NCBI RefSeq assembly: GCF_000733945.1
Contig: NZ_JPOL01000002.1
Coordinates: 754,001-818,000, forward strand
Direction: 5' to 3'
Source: Flavimarina sp. Hel_I_48
Lineage (GTDB): Bacteria; Bacteroidota; Bacteroidia; Flavobacteriales; Flavobacteriaceae
DNA length: 64,000 nt
In this document: positions 25,821-34,985 of the stretch, in pieces
Layout: every line of letters starts with the position of its first letter
Numbering within the stretch: the first letter of the stretch is position 1
Program-made: the position numbers and the translations under genes
Notes under the pieces: generated by a model
Seen by the model: the letters and a program-made list of their open reading frames with translations, nothing else
The model's database searches: none
Told to the model about the DNA's origin: nothing

Positions 25821-27194
25821 ATGAAAATCAAATTTACACTACTATTATTAACCATGTTTGCTGGCGCGAGTACGATCAGCGCGCAGTCTTCAGTAGATTG
25901 TGTTACCACTGGTTCTATTTTTACTGAAAATGCCAAGGTAAAAAATTATGATGCGGCTTACGAGCCTTTCAGAAAACTGATGGAAAATTGCCCTAAATGG
26001 TCATATGCACTCTATCAATATGGAGAGCGCCTGTACCGTGACAGATTAGAAAAGGCTCCTGAGGAAGAGAAAAAAGCTGTTGTGGCAGAATTTATCCAGA
26101 TGTATGAGCAGAAATATGCGAGTTATCCAGATCGTGTTTCTAAGGGAGAAAATCTTACTGATATTGCCCAGTTGATGAGCGATAACAACGTAGGAACAAA
26201 AATGGAGCAATTTCAAAAGTTCAATGAGGCCTGGGAAGCAGACAAAGATTCTTTTACGAGTCCACGCGCACTTTACAACTATTTTGTTTTGGGAGTAGAA
26301 TTGCAAAGTACAGGCGATATGGACCTTAATGAAATCTTTGTTCTTTATGACGACGTACAGGAAAAAATCACCGAAGAGCAAAACGCAGCAGCAGAAAGTG
26401 CAGCACCGTTGTTAGAAAAAGAAGAGGCTGGCACAGCGCTTACCCAAAAAGAAGAGCGTGCTAAAAACGCGGCCAATGCCAATCTTGAAAACTATTCTAA
26501 GGTTATTGCCGGTATGAACGAAAAACTGGGTAAACTGGCAGATTGTGATAACCTGATCCCACTTTATCAGAAAGACTTTGATGCTAAGAAAGATGATATA
26601 GACTGGATTAGACGTGCTGCTGGCAGAATGTCTTCTAAGGAATGTACCGAAGATCCTTTCTTTGAAAAACTTGTTGTTCAGTTAGATAAATTAGAGCCAT
26701 CAGCACAGACCGCATATTACTTAGGTCAGTTGGCAGATAAAAATGGAGACAACACAAAAGCGGTTAAATATTATGAGGAATCTGCAAACCGTGAGACAGA
26801 CCCAAGTAAAAAAGCAGTGGTATTCATGCGTTTAGGAGAGAAAATGCGCGCTCGTAAGAGTTATTCTCAAGCACGTTCTTTTTATCAAAAGTCGCTTGAA
26901 GCAAAACCCTCTAATGGTAGAGCTTATTTAATGATCGCTAACATGTATGCTTCAAGCGCAAATAGCTGTGGGGAAACACAATTTGAAAAACGTGCGATTT
27001 ACTGGTTGGCTGCTGATTACGCTTCACGTGCAGCGAAAATCGATCCTTCGATTTCTTCAAATGCAAATGAAACAGCCGCAAGCTATCGTGGCCTTGCACC
27101 ATCTAAAACCGAGATTTTCCAGAGTGGAAAAGCTGGTCAGAAGATCAACTTTAGCTGCTGGATAGGTGGAGGCGTTACCGTTCCCAATCCTTAA
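25821..27194 (+). CDS. Exported TPR-repeat protein
   Basis: A 457-residue protein with a signal peptide (T-I-S-A-Q near residue 22), a helical middle rich in Glu and Ala, and clear tetratricopeptide repeats in the C-terminal half (A-Y-Y-L-G-Q-L-A-D-K-N-G-D, S-Y-S-Q-A-R-S-F-Y-Q-K-S-L). Cysteines near both ends may form disulphides. It is likely a periplasmic or outer-membrane scaffold. The stop overlaps the lptC start (TAATG). Confidence 0.88.
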   Translation: MKIKFTLLLLTMFAGASTISAQSSVDCVTTGSIFTENAKVKNYDAAYEPFRKLMENCPKWSYALYQYGERLYRDRLEKAPEEEKKAVVAEFIQMYEQKYASYPDRVSKGENLTDIAQLMSDNNVGTKMEQFQKFNEAWEADKDSFTSPRALYNYFVLGVELQSTGDMDLNEIFVLYDDVQEKITEEQNAAAESAAPLLEKEEAGTALTQKEERAKNAANANLENYSKVIAGMNEKLGKLADCDNLIPLYQKDFDAKKDDIDWIRRAAGRMSSKECTEDPFFEKLVVQLDKLEPSAQTAYYLGQLADKNGDNTKAVKYYEESANRETDPSKKAVVFMRLGEKMRARKSYSQARSFYQKSLEAKPSNGRAYLMIANMYASSANSCGETQFEKRAIYWLAADYASRAAKIDPSISSNANETAASYRGLAPSKTEIFQSGKAGQKINFSCWIGGGVTVPNP

Positions 27195-27784
27195 TGCAGA
27201 ATAAAATAAAACATACAATTTTAAAAGGGGTCGCAGCATTTGCTGTGACCCTCTTTTTTGCTTGTGGGAACAATGCAGAAGAACTGCAACGGTTCAGCCA
27301 GCGTACAGACGGCCCCGCCGCAAAAGGCGAAGGCATCGTTTTGAGATATACAGACTCCGGCAAGGTAAAAGCCACCCTCAAGACTCCTTATATGCTTGAT
27401 TATGGTATATCAGAATTTCCCTATCAGGAATTTCCAGATGGTATAGATGTAACCTTTGTGAGTGATGACGACAAAGAAAATTACATCACTTCAAATTACG
27501 CAAAGCTCTTTAAGCAAACGAACCTTGTTGATCTTCGGAATAATGTGGTATTGATCATGAGCGATTCCACTATTTTGAGAACTTCCCAACTTTACTGGGA
27601 TCAGCGTAACAACTGGGTCTTTACAAACAGGGCGTACACCATAAATTTTCAAGACGGGTCTTTTAATAACGGAAATGGATTTGACAGTAGTGAGAATTTT
27701 AAAAATTTCCTATCTTCTGGCAATCAGAGCAAAATGTATATTAAAGAAGGCAAAAACACTAAAAGCGACAGTTTAAATGAGTAA
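27194..27784 (+). CDS. lptC: LPS export protein LptC, lipoprotein form
   Basis: A 196-residue LptC-like protein of the LPS transport bridge. A lipobox (F-F-A-C at 21-24) predicts a lipid anchor in place of the transmembrane helix of enterobacterial LptC, as is common in Bacteroidota. The body has the expected beta-jellyroll pattern (Y-I-T-S-N-Y-A, V-D-L-R-N-N-V). It is coupled to the TPR gene upstream and overlaps the following small membrane protein by 8 bp. Confidence 0.88.
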   Translation: MQNKIKHTILKGVAAFAVTLFFACGNNAEELQRFSQRTDGPAAKGEGIVLRYTDSGKVKATLKTPYMLDYGISEFPYQEFPDGIDVTFVSDDDKENYITSNYAKLFKQTNLVDLRNNVVLIMSDSTILRTSQLYWDQRNNWVFTNRAYTINFQDGSFNNGNGFDSSENFKNFLSSGNQSKMYIKEGKNTKSDSLNE

Positions 27785-27974
27785 GTACTTTAAATATTTT
27801 GAATACGCCTATCTGATCATTGTTATTCTGTTTTTGCTGAAAGCATACGACTCGTGGCCAGCAGAACCCAACCAGACCTATATTTCGCTGTTTTTTGTTG
27901 CCCTTGCGCTGGGCATGTTCTTTTTCAAAAGACATTTTAGAAAAAAGATTGAACAGAACCAACGGGACAATTAA
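27777..27974 (+). CDS. Small two-helix membrane protein, 65 aa
   Basis: Two hydrophobic helices (about 10-24 and 36-50) flank a short D-S-W-P-A-E-P-N loop, and the C-terminus is very basic (F-K-R-H-F-R-K-K). No family is recognised. It overlaps lptC by 8 bp and abuts the CorC-like gene with no gap, so it is surely translated in this operon. It may assist one of these neighbours at the inner membrane. Confidence 0.8.
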   Translation: MSKYFKYFEYAYLIIVILFLLKAYDSWPAEPNQTYISLFFVALALGMFFFKRHFRKKIEQNQRDN

Positions 27975-29261
27975 ATGGAAACCGAAATCATTATTATAAT
28001 AATTTCATTATTGCTTTCCGCTTTTTTTTCGGGAATGGAAATTGCCTATGTATCTTCAAACAAGATCCATATCGAGATCGAGAAAAAGCAAAATGACCTA
28101 ATCGCAAAGATTTTGACACGGCTCACGCAAAAGCCGTCAAAATTTATAGCGACCATGCTCGTGGGCAATAACCTGGCACTTGTTGTGTATGCCTATTTTA
28201 TGGGTGCCCTTTTACAAAACTGGCTTACAGGTTTTGATTTTGGATATGCGTGGATCAATGAATTCCTTATTCGGTTTAGTCTGATTACACAAACCATTAT
28301 TTCTACGCTTATAGTCCTGCTCACGGCAGAATTTTTACCCAAGGTGTTTTTTCAGATCTATGCCAATTCGCTTTTAAAGATCTTTGCCATCCCGGCCTAC
28401 ATTTTTTATCTCCTATTTTATTTCATATCCAGTTTTGTTATATGGATTTCAGATATGGTGCTCAAACGCTTTTTTAAGACCGAAGGTGACGAGGTGCAGC
28501 TTGCATTTACAAAGGTGGAACTGGGTAACTATATTTCTGAACAGATGGAGTCTATTGAAACCAATGAAGAACTGGATTCTGAAATACAGATTTTTCAGAA
28601 CGCCCTTGAGTTTTCTGAAGTAAAATCGCGCGAAGTGATGATCCCCAGGACAGAGATCGTTGCCGTTGAAAAAGATACGCCCCTTTCAGAATTAAATTTG
28701 CTGTTCACAGAAACCGGACTTTCTAAAGTGCTGGTTTATACAGAATCTATTGATGATATTATAGGTTATGTTCATTCTTTTGAGCTCTTTAAAAAACCTA
28801 CACATATTGAAGAAGTCCTCATGCAGGTTATCTTTATACCAGAAACGATGCTGGTAAAGGACGTCCTTAACATCCTTATTAAAAAAAGGAAAAGTATCGC
28901 TGTGGTCATTGATGAATATGGCGGTACCAGCGGCATGATGACCGTTGAAGATATTGTGGAAGAACTTTTTGGCGAGATCGAAGACGAGCATGACAGCGTA
29001 CTGCTCATCGAAGAAAAAATTGATGAGAACACCTTTAAGTTTTCCGCCCGGCTCGAAGTGGATTACATCAATGAAACGTACAAACTGGACCTTCCGGAAA
29101 GTGAAAACTATGAAACCCTGGGCGGTCTGATCGTGAATAACGAGGAAGGTATCCCAGAGGAAAATGAAATCCTTGAGATTGAAGGGTACCAGTTCCATAT
29201 CTTACAAACATCAAGCACAAAAATTGAACTTGTGCAGATCAAGAAGATTGAAGAAGATTAA
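27975..29261 (+). CDS. DUF21/CBS/CorC-HlyC membrane protein
   Basis: A 428-residue CNNM/CorC-type protein: a DUF21 membrane domain with four hydrophobic segments (about 1-150), a CBS pair (about 205-330, with R-E-V-M-I-P-R-T and V-V-I-D-E-Y-G-G-T-S-G) and a C-terminal CorC_HlyC domain. Family members export Mg2+ or other divalent ions. The gliding protein GldE is a relative, but no gld genes are seen here. It follows the small membrane protein directly. Confidence 0.92.
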   Translation: METEIIIIIISLLLSAFFSGMEIAYVSSNKIHIEIEKKQNDLIAKILTRLTQKPSKFIATMLVGNNLALVVYAYFMGALLQNWLTGFDFGYAWINEFLIRFSLITQTIISTLIVLLTAEFLPKVFFQIYANSLLKIFAIPAYIFYLLFYFISSFVIWISDMVLKRFFKTEGDEVQLAFTKVELGNYISEQMESIETNEELDSEIQIFQNALEFSEVKSREVMIPRTEIVAVEKDTPLSELNLLFTETGLSKVLVYTESIDDIIGYVHSFELFKKPTHIEEVLMQVIFIPETMLVKDVLNILIKKRKSIAVVIDEYGGTSGMMTVEDIVEELFGEIEDEHDSVLLIEEKIDENTFKFSARLEVDYINETYKLDLPESENYETLGGLIVNNEEGIPEENEILEIEGYQFHILQTSSTKIELVQIKKIEED

Positions 29262-29450
29262 ATTCGTTTCTTATCTCATAAGCAGTCCCTTTGGCTTATC
29301 TTATTTAAGCGATTTCAGTTTTATCTTTTGATATAAAATAGTATTTTCGCCCTTTATTGCGGTAGAGGTGGTTAAAAATCACCCAAAAAGCTATAAATAA
29401 CGCAGAATTTAATTTAACGCAGGTCTTTCCCTGCATATTAGTAGTATATC

Positions 29451-31577
29451 ATGGCAGTTTTAAACAAAATCAGGCAACGTTCGGTATTTTTGATCATCAT
29501 CATTGCCCTGGCCCTTTTCTCCTTTGTACTTGCAGATTTGTTCAAAGGTGGCGGTTTCAATACTCAAAAATCGCAGCGTGTATTAGCCACGGTAAACGGG
29601 GAAGATATTGACAGGGATGATTTTGCCAAGAAGGTAGAGTTACAGACCAGCCGCTATGGTGGTCAAATGAGCACGACCCGAGTCCAGAATATGGTATGGC
29701 AACAAGAACTTAATGATGTTCTACTGGGCGAACAGATGGATGAACTTGGCATTACCGTAGAAGAGGACCGCTTGAACAGTATTCTTAAAGAAGCATTGCA
29801 AAACGAGCCTCAATTTCAAGATGCAAATGGGGTTTTTAGTGAAGGTAAGATGCGCGAGTATATTGCGACATTGCGTTCTACTAATGAAGCGGCTTACAGC
29901 CAGTGGGTAGATTATGAGCAGGGACTTGCAAAAAATGAAGAAGAACTGATCTATTTTAACCTTATTAAAGCAGGAATGGGCGCAACCCTTAGTGAGGGCA
30001 AGCAAGCTTATGAAATGCAAAACAGCACACGCGATGCACAATTTGTGAACATCCCTTTTAGCAGCATTCCAGATGATCAGGTAAAAGTTTCTAAATCAGA
30101 TATTGAAAGCTATATCAAAAAACACCAGAACAAATATCAGGTAGAAGCTAACCGCAGCCTTCGTTTTGTGAAGTTTGATGAAAAACCTACCCTTAAGGAT
30201 GAGAAGGAAGTTGAAAAAGAAGTTGCAACGTACTTGAATGATAAAGCAGGTTATAATGCTGCTACCAAATCAAACGACACCATCGCCGGACTATCAAAAA
30301 CCGATAATCCTGAAGAATTTGTAAATGAATTTTCAGACCAGCGCTACACAGATCGTTTCTATTTCAAGAACGAACTACCTACCGCTTTCCAGGACCAACT
30401 TTTTGCATTGAATGAAAATGAGGTTTATGGACCTTATAAAGACAACGGGGCTTACAAAATATCAAGGGTAATTGCGGTAGAACAAATACCAGATTCAGTA
30501 AAATCATCACATATTTTGCTTCCTTTTGCAGGTCTACAGAATGCAGGAGCGGTAACACGATCCAAAGCAGAAACAAAAAAATTAGCAGACAGTCTTGCGG
30601 AAGTACTTCGCAAAACGCCTTCAAAAATGGCTGAACTTGCTACCGAATTTTCCACTGATCAGGGAAGCGCCGAAAAAGGCGGTGATCTTGGGTATGTAGC
30701 AAAAAATACATTTGTAAAGCCTTTTAATGATTTCGTGTTCATGCAGAACACAGGGGATATTGACGTCGTGGAAAGTCAATTTGGATATCATGTTATCAAA
30801 ATTGAAGATCAAAAGGGTGAGCAACGTGCTATCAAACTTGCTACGGTTTCTAAAGAAATTGAGCCTTCTCAACAAACTGTAAATGACATTTTCACCGCGA
30901 CCACTAAATTTGAAATGGCAGCAAACGCTGATCAGAAAAAATTTACTGAAGTGGCAAAGAAAGATAACTATACCGTAAGACCGGTCAATAACATCAAGGC
31001 CTTAGATGAAACCATTCCAGGAGAAGGGAGCCAGCGCGAAATTATTCGCTGGGCTTTTGAAGAAGAGACCGAAGTGGGCGATATTAAGAGGTTCTCATTA
31101 AATGGTGGTTATCTTGTGGTCCAACTTACTAAAAAGAGCCCTGCCGGACTTATGCAGGTTGATGAAGCATCAGCAAGTGTGACTCCGCTGGTTCGCAATG
31201 AGAAGAAAGCTAAGATGATTCAGGATAAGATCTCTGGTAATGATCTTACCGCCATCGCCAGTGCCAATAATGTACAGGTACAAACGGCATCAGCGGTTAG
31301 CCTTAAAAACCCTACCCTTGCCGGGGCTGGTCGTGAACCTAAAGTTGTAGGTGCGTTGTTTGGACTGAAAGAAAACACGGTCTCAGAACCTATCGTGGGT
31401 GAGAAAGGAGTTTATCTTGTAAAACCTACGGCTATCAATAAAGCGAAGGAAATGGATAATTACTTAAGCTTTACCATGCAACAAACAGCTACCAATAGAA
31501 ATTCGGTCAATGCAAATGTGACCAAAGCATTAGAAGATGCAGCAGAAATCGAAGATCAAAGGGCAAACTTTTACTAA
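29451..31577 (+). CDS. ppiD: Periplasmic peptidyl-prolyl isomerase, PpiD-like
   Basis: A 708-residue protein with an N-terminal inner-membrane anchor (about 12-32), a SurA-N-like chaperone region, and a parvulin domain (S-S-H-I-L-L-P-F at about 350, D-Q-G-S-A-E-K-G-G-D-L-G-Y, F-G-Y-H-V-I-K). A second, degenerate parvulin-like region precedes the C-terminus. It helps fold outer-membrane proteins, in keeping with the barrel and LptC genes upstream. A 190-bp gap suggests its own promoter. Confidence 0.93.
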   Translation: MAVLNKIRQRSVFLIIIIALALFSFVLADLFKGGGFNTQKSQRVLATVNGEDIDRDDFAKKVELQTSRYGGQMSTTRVQNMVWQQELNDVLLGEQMDELGITVEEDRLNSILKEALQNEPQFQDANGVFSEGKMREYIATLRSTNEAAYSQWVDYEQGLAKNEEELIYFNLIKAGMGATLSEGKQAYEMQNSTRDAQFVNIPFSSIPDDQVKVSKSDIESYIKKHQNKYQVEANRSLRFVKFDEKPTLKDEKEVEKEVATYLNDKAGYNAATKSNDTIAGLSKTDNPEEFVNEFSDQRYTDRFYFKNELPTAFQDQLFALNENEVYGPYKDNGAYKISRVIAVEQIPDSVKSSHILLPFAGLQNAGAVTRSKAETKKLADSLAEVLRKTPSKMAELATEFSTDQGSAEKGGDLGYVAKNTFVKPFNDFVFMQNTGDIDVVESQFGYHVIKIEDQKGEQRAIKLATVSKEIEPSQQTVNDIFTATTKFEMAANADQKKFTEVAKKDNYTVRPVNNIKALDETIPGEGSQREIIRWAFEEETEVGDIKRFSLNGGYLVVQLTKKSPAGLMQVDEASASVTPLVRNEKKAKMIQDKISGNDLTAIASANNVQVQTASAVSLKNPTLAGAGREPKVVGALFGLKENTVSEPIVGEKGVYLVKPTAINKAKEMDNYLSFTMQQTATNRNSVNANVTKALEDAAEIEDQRANFY

Positions 31578-31603
31578 GAACAATTTGTTTTCAAAATAAT
31601 AGC

Positions 31604-31634
31604 AAGACCATTTTCAATTTTTGAAAATGGTCTT
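31604..31634 (+). terminator. Intrinsic terminator after ppiD
   Basis: A 14-bp perfect stem (AAGACCATTTTCAA with its complement), a TTT loop and a following T-run. It ends the ppiD transcript 15 bp before murF. Confidence 0.92.
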
Positions 31635-31648
31635 TTTATATTTATACC

Positions 31649-32953
31649 ATGACTATAAATGAACTCCACGATATTTTTCTGAAATCTTCAGGAATTTGTA
31701 TAGACACCCGCAAAATCAGTCAAAATAGCTTGTTTTTTGCCCTTTCCGGGGAGAATTTCAATGGGAATACCTTTGCTGATAAAGCACTGAAGAGCGGTGC
31801 CTGTAATGTCGTAATTGATGATGATGACTATGAACAGGAACATACTCTTCTGGTAAAAGATTCGCTGAAAGCACTTCAGGATCTGGCGCATTTTCACAGG
31901 AAATTCCTCGGTTTGCCTATCATTGCCCTTACCGGAAGCAATGGGAAGACCACGACAAAAGAATTGATCAACGCGGTGCTTTCTAAAAAATACAAAATCA
32001 CGGCCACCCAGGGCAATCTCAATAACCACATAGGTGTACCCCTTACCCTGTTATCCATGAATGAAAAAACGGAAATAGGCATTGTGGAAATGGGTGCGAA
32101 TCATCTTAAAGAAATAAAAAACCTGAGTCAGATCGCAGCACCAGATTATGGCTACATCACAAACTTTGGCAAGGCACATCTCGAAGGTTTTGGCAGCGAA
32201 GCTGGCGTAGTAAAAGGTAAAAGTGAACTTTACGATTATATTAAGGCAAACGGTGGTACACTTTTTATAAATGCTGATGATGAGAAACAAAGGGCACGAA
32301 CCGCTACTTCAGACTTTTATAGCTTTGGGACCAATGCCAATAATAATCTTGTGGTAACCTACCCTCCTGCGCTGCCTTTTGCTGAAATTATATATCAAAA
32401 AGAGCCATTTACGAGCCAACTAACCGGTTTTTATAATGCTTCTAATATGGCGGCTGCGCTAAGTATGGGCGTTTTTTTTGAAGTGGAGCCTGAAAAAATC
32501 AAAGAAGCGCTGGCCGGGTATAAACCGGCAAATAACCGTTCGCAACTTATGCAAGTGGAACAGTTAACGCTCTTGCTTGATGCCTACAATGCAAATCCCA
32601 CAAGTATGGAGGCTGCCCTGACCAATTTTAAAGGTTTGGGTGCCAAACATAAAATCGCCATTCTCGGCGACATGTTTGAGTTGGGCGATACAGCCGAAAG
32701 TGAACATATGCAGATTGCAACGTTGGCACTAGCGCAAGCGTATGATTCCGTTGTACTTATAGGAAAGAATTTCGCGAAAACCCACATAAATTCTGAAAAG
32801 CTCTTCTATTTTGATGATGTTACCGCTTTTGAACAAAACGTACCAGAACAGGTAAAAAGTCTTTTAAAGAAAGAAACATTAGTACTTATAAAAGGTTCTC
32901 GTGGGATGGCGCTAGAGCGACTTGTACCCACGCTAAAAAAACTATCTTCTTAA
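31649..32953 (+). CDS. murF: UDP-MurNAc-tripeptide:D-Ala-D-Ala ligase
   Basis: A 434-residue Mur ligase that adds D-Ala-D-Ala to the UDP-MurNAc tripeptide in peptidoglycan synthesis. The N-terminal domain has I-D-T-R-K-I, the ATP site is A-L-T-G-S-N-G-K-T-T-T-K-E at about 91-103, and M-G-A-N-H-L-K-E-I, Y-N-A-N-P-T-S-M and L-G-D-M-F-E-L-G follow. The length is normal. It is separated from ppiD by a terminator only 15 bp upstream, so its promoter must overlap that hairpin or rely on read-through. Confidence 0.96.
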   Translation: MTINELHDIFLKSSGICIDTRKISQNSLFFALSGENFNGNTFADKALKSGACNVVIDDDDYEQEHTLLVKDSLKALQDLAHFHRKFLGLPIIALTGSNGKTTTKELINAVLSKKYKITATQGNLNNHIGVPLTLLSMNEKTEIGIVEMGANHLKEIKNLSQIAAPDYGYITNFGKAHLEGFGSEAGVVKGKSELYDYIKANGGTLFINADDEKQRARTATSDFYSFGTNANNNLVVTYPPALPFAEIIYQKEPFTSQLTGFYNASNMAAALSMGVFFEVEPEKIKEALAGYKPANNRSQLMQVEQLTLLLDAYNANPTSMEAALTNFKGLGAKHKIAILGDMFELGDTAESEHMQIATLALAQAYDSVVLIGKNFAKTHINSEKLFYFDDVTAFEQNVPEQVKSLLKKETLVLIKGSRGMALERLVPTLKKLSS

Positions 32954-33037
32954 AAAAAAATCCTTCTATTTAGAAGCATCTTTTAAAAGTTCATAACGAT
33001 ATATTTTCAGTAGAAAATCACTAATTGAGCATAAAAA

Positions 33038-33067
33038 ACGCCCGAAAAAAACTTGTTTTTCGGGCGT
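33038..33067. terminator. Bidirectional terminator between murF and tRNA-Val
   Basis: A stem of ACGCCCGAAAAA with its complement and a short loop, with T-runs on both strands. It serves tRNA-Val on the minus strand and probably murF on the plus strand. Confidence 0.88.
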
Positions 33068-33087
33068 TTTTGGATGTTTATAAGGTG

Positions 33088-33162
33088 TGGACCATGTTGG
33101 ATTCGAACCAACGACTTCCACGTTGTCGACGTGACACTCTGAACCAACTGAGTTAATGGTCC
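33088..33162 (-). tRNA. tRNA-Val (GAC)
   Basis: A 75-base cloverleaf: acceptor GGACCAT/ATGGTCC with discriminator A, D-arm ACTC/GAGT with a 10-base loop, anticodon stem TCACG/CGTGG and T-arm GTTGG/CCAAC with TTCGAAT. The seven-base loop reads TCGACAA, giving anticodon GAC, but with C rather than U at position 33. CCA is not encoded. Confidence 0.88.
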
Positions 33163-33268
33163 CACAATGGGTGAGCAAAAATAAGGGATTTATACACACC
33201 CGCCAAATGCTTCTTTTCAAGCATCAAATCAAAATAAGGTTTGTTTAAGGACAGCTTTTCTAAACCAA

Positions 33269-34867
33269 CTATAAAATATAATCCGTACTTACAAAATTCG
33301 ATTTTTTGGCATCCATTAATTCCTGTAAAATCGCGTTGTTGTAAGCGTTGTCTTTAGAAGCCACAAATGTACGTATAGAGAACGAACGCAGTGCATCGTG
33401 CACGCTCAGTGTACCCACGGCAGAATCTTTACGACCGGTAAAGGGATAGACATCAGGGCCACGTTGACAGGAACTGTTCAGGTTTACGCGGCATACCAGG
33501 TTTACTAAAGTATCTATCAGCGGCGCAAGGGTTTTGACTTCTTTACCGAATAAGCTCACCTGCTGACCATAATTGGATTCCGCCATATCATCTAAGGGCT
33601 CATCTATATCTTTAAAAGTAAGCACAGGAATTACCGGGCCAAATTGTTCTTCTTTATAAACCCGCATTTCTTTGCTCACTGGAAACAAAACAGCTGGGAA
33701 AATGTAGTTTTTACTGCGTTCCCCGCCCTTTTTGTTTAATATTTTAGCACCTTTTTCCGTAGCATCATCTATCAATTCCTGAATATAATCTGGCTTATCA
33801 GGTTCTGGCAAGGGAGTTAATTTGACGCCATCCTCCCACGGGAGTCCGAATTTTAATTTATCAACCTGTTCCGAAAACTTTCTATTAAAGGTTTCGGCAA
33901 TGTTTTCATGTACATAAACCACTTTTAGCGCCGTACAGCGTTGACCATTAAAAGAAAGTGTACCCGCAATACATTCGGAGACGGCAAGATCCAGATCTGC
34001 ATCAGGCAGTATTATTGCCGGATTTTTTGCTTCAAGTCCTAAAACCAAACGCAAACGATTCTTTTTAGGATGCAGGTTTTGAAGGGCATTTGCTGAAGAG
34101 CTGTGCCCTATAAGCGCCAGCACATCTACATTACCGGTCTTCATAATAGGCGCGGCCACTTCCCTGCCCCTCCCATAAACGATGTTTACCACACCTGCGG
34201 GAAAACTCTCCTGAAAAGCTTCCAGGAGTGGGGAAATCAATAAAACACCATGCTTCGCCGGTTTAAAGATTGCCGTATTTCCCATAATAAGCGCTGGGAT
34301 AAGTAGGCAAAATGTTTCATTTAAGGGATAGTTGTAAGGACCCATACACAACACCACCCCTAACGGACCACGGCGTATGTGCGCATGAATACCGTCCTGT
34401 TTATGAAACTTTGCACTGTCACGGTCCATGTTTTTGTAATCCTCAATCGTATCGTAGATATATTCTACCGTACGGTCAAATTCCTTCTGGGAATCAGGAT
34501 AGTTTTTACAGATTTCCCACATGAGCAGATTTACGACCTCCTCCCGTTTGGTTTTCATCTTGGTCACAAAGGTTTCCATACATTTGATACGGTCTGCAAC
34601 CTTCATCGTAGGCCATTCCCCCTGTCCTTTATCATAGGCCTTCATCGCCGCATTGAGGGCATCCAGACCTTCTTTTTCGCTTAAGCTGGGAATGGATCCC
34701 AGGCGTGTAGGTTGTAATTCTCCTTCCTGCTCTGTTTCAATGCTAGAAAACACATCAGTTGTTTTACCTTTCCAGGGAATCAGTTTACCATCTATCAGAT
34801 AGGTGTTTTGCTCAAGGGGTTTTACTTGAAATTGCTGGGGTATATCAGAAGTTTTAGAAGAAATCAT
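33269..34867 (-). CDS. Aldehyde dehydrogenase, GapN-like
   Basis: A 532-residue NAD(P)-dependent aldehyde dehydrogenase. The catalytic Cys lies in [10 protein letters not shown] and the general-base Glu in [15 protein letters not shown] and F-K-P-A are also present. These features resemble the non-phosphorylating glyceraldehyde-3-phosphate dehydrogenase (GapN) group, which makes NADPH and 3-phosphoglycerate, but substrate cannot be fixed from sequence alone. It stands alone, 119 bp from ilvA and on the same strand. Confidence 0.85.
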   Translation of the reverse strand: MISSKTSDIPQQFQVKPLEQNTYLIDGKLIPWKGKTTDVFSSIETEQEGELQPTRLGSIPSLSEKEGLDALNAAMKAYDKGQGEWPTMKVADRIKCMETFVTKMKTKREEVVNLLMWEICKNYPDSQKEFDRTVEYIYDTIEDYKNMDRDSAKFHKQDGIHAHIRRGPLGVVLCMGPYNYPLNETFCLLIPALIMGNTAIFKPAKHGVLLISPLLEAFQESFPAGVVNIVYGRGREVAAPIMKTGNVDVLALIGHSSSANALQNLHPKKNRLRLVLGLEAKNPAIILPDADLDLAVSECIAGTLSFNGQRCTALKVVYVHENIAETFNRKFSEQVDKLKFGLPWEDGVKLTPLPEPDKPDYIQELIDDATEKGAKILNKKGGERSKNYIFPAVLFPVSKEMRVYKEEQFGPVIPVLTFKDIDEPLDDMAESNYGQQVSLFGKEVKTLAPLIDTLVNLVCRVNLNSSCQRGPDVYPFTGRKDSAVGTLSVHDALRSFSIRTFVASKDNAYNNAILQELMDAKKSNFVSTDYIL

Positions 34868-34985
34868 TCAGTGTTCTTTGTAAAAATTAATAGTACATTT
34901 TTTTAAATAGAGCGAAATACGGTTTTTCAAGGTTTTCAAAACCATTTAAATGGCAAGTAAACGGATTGAAAGCAAACAGTACAAC

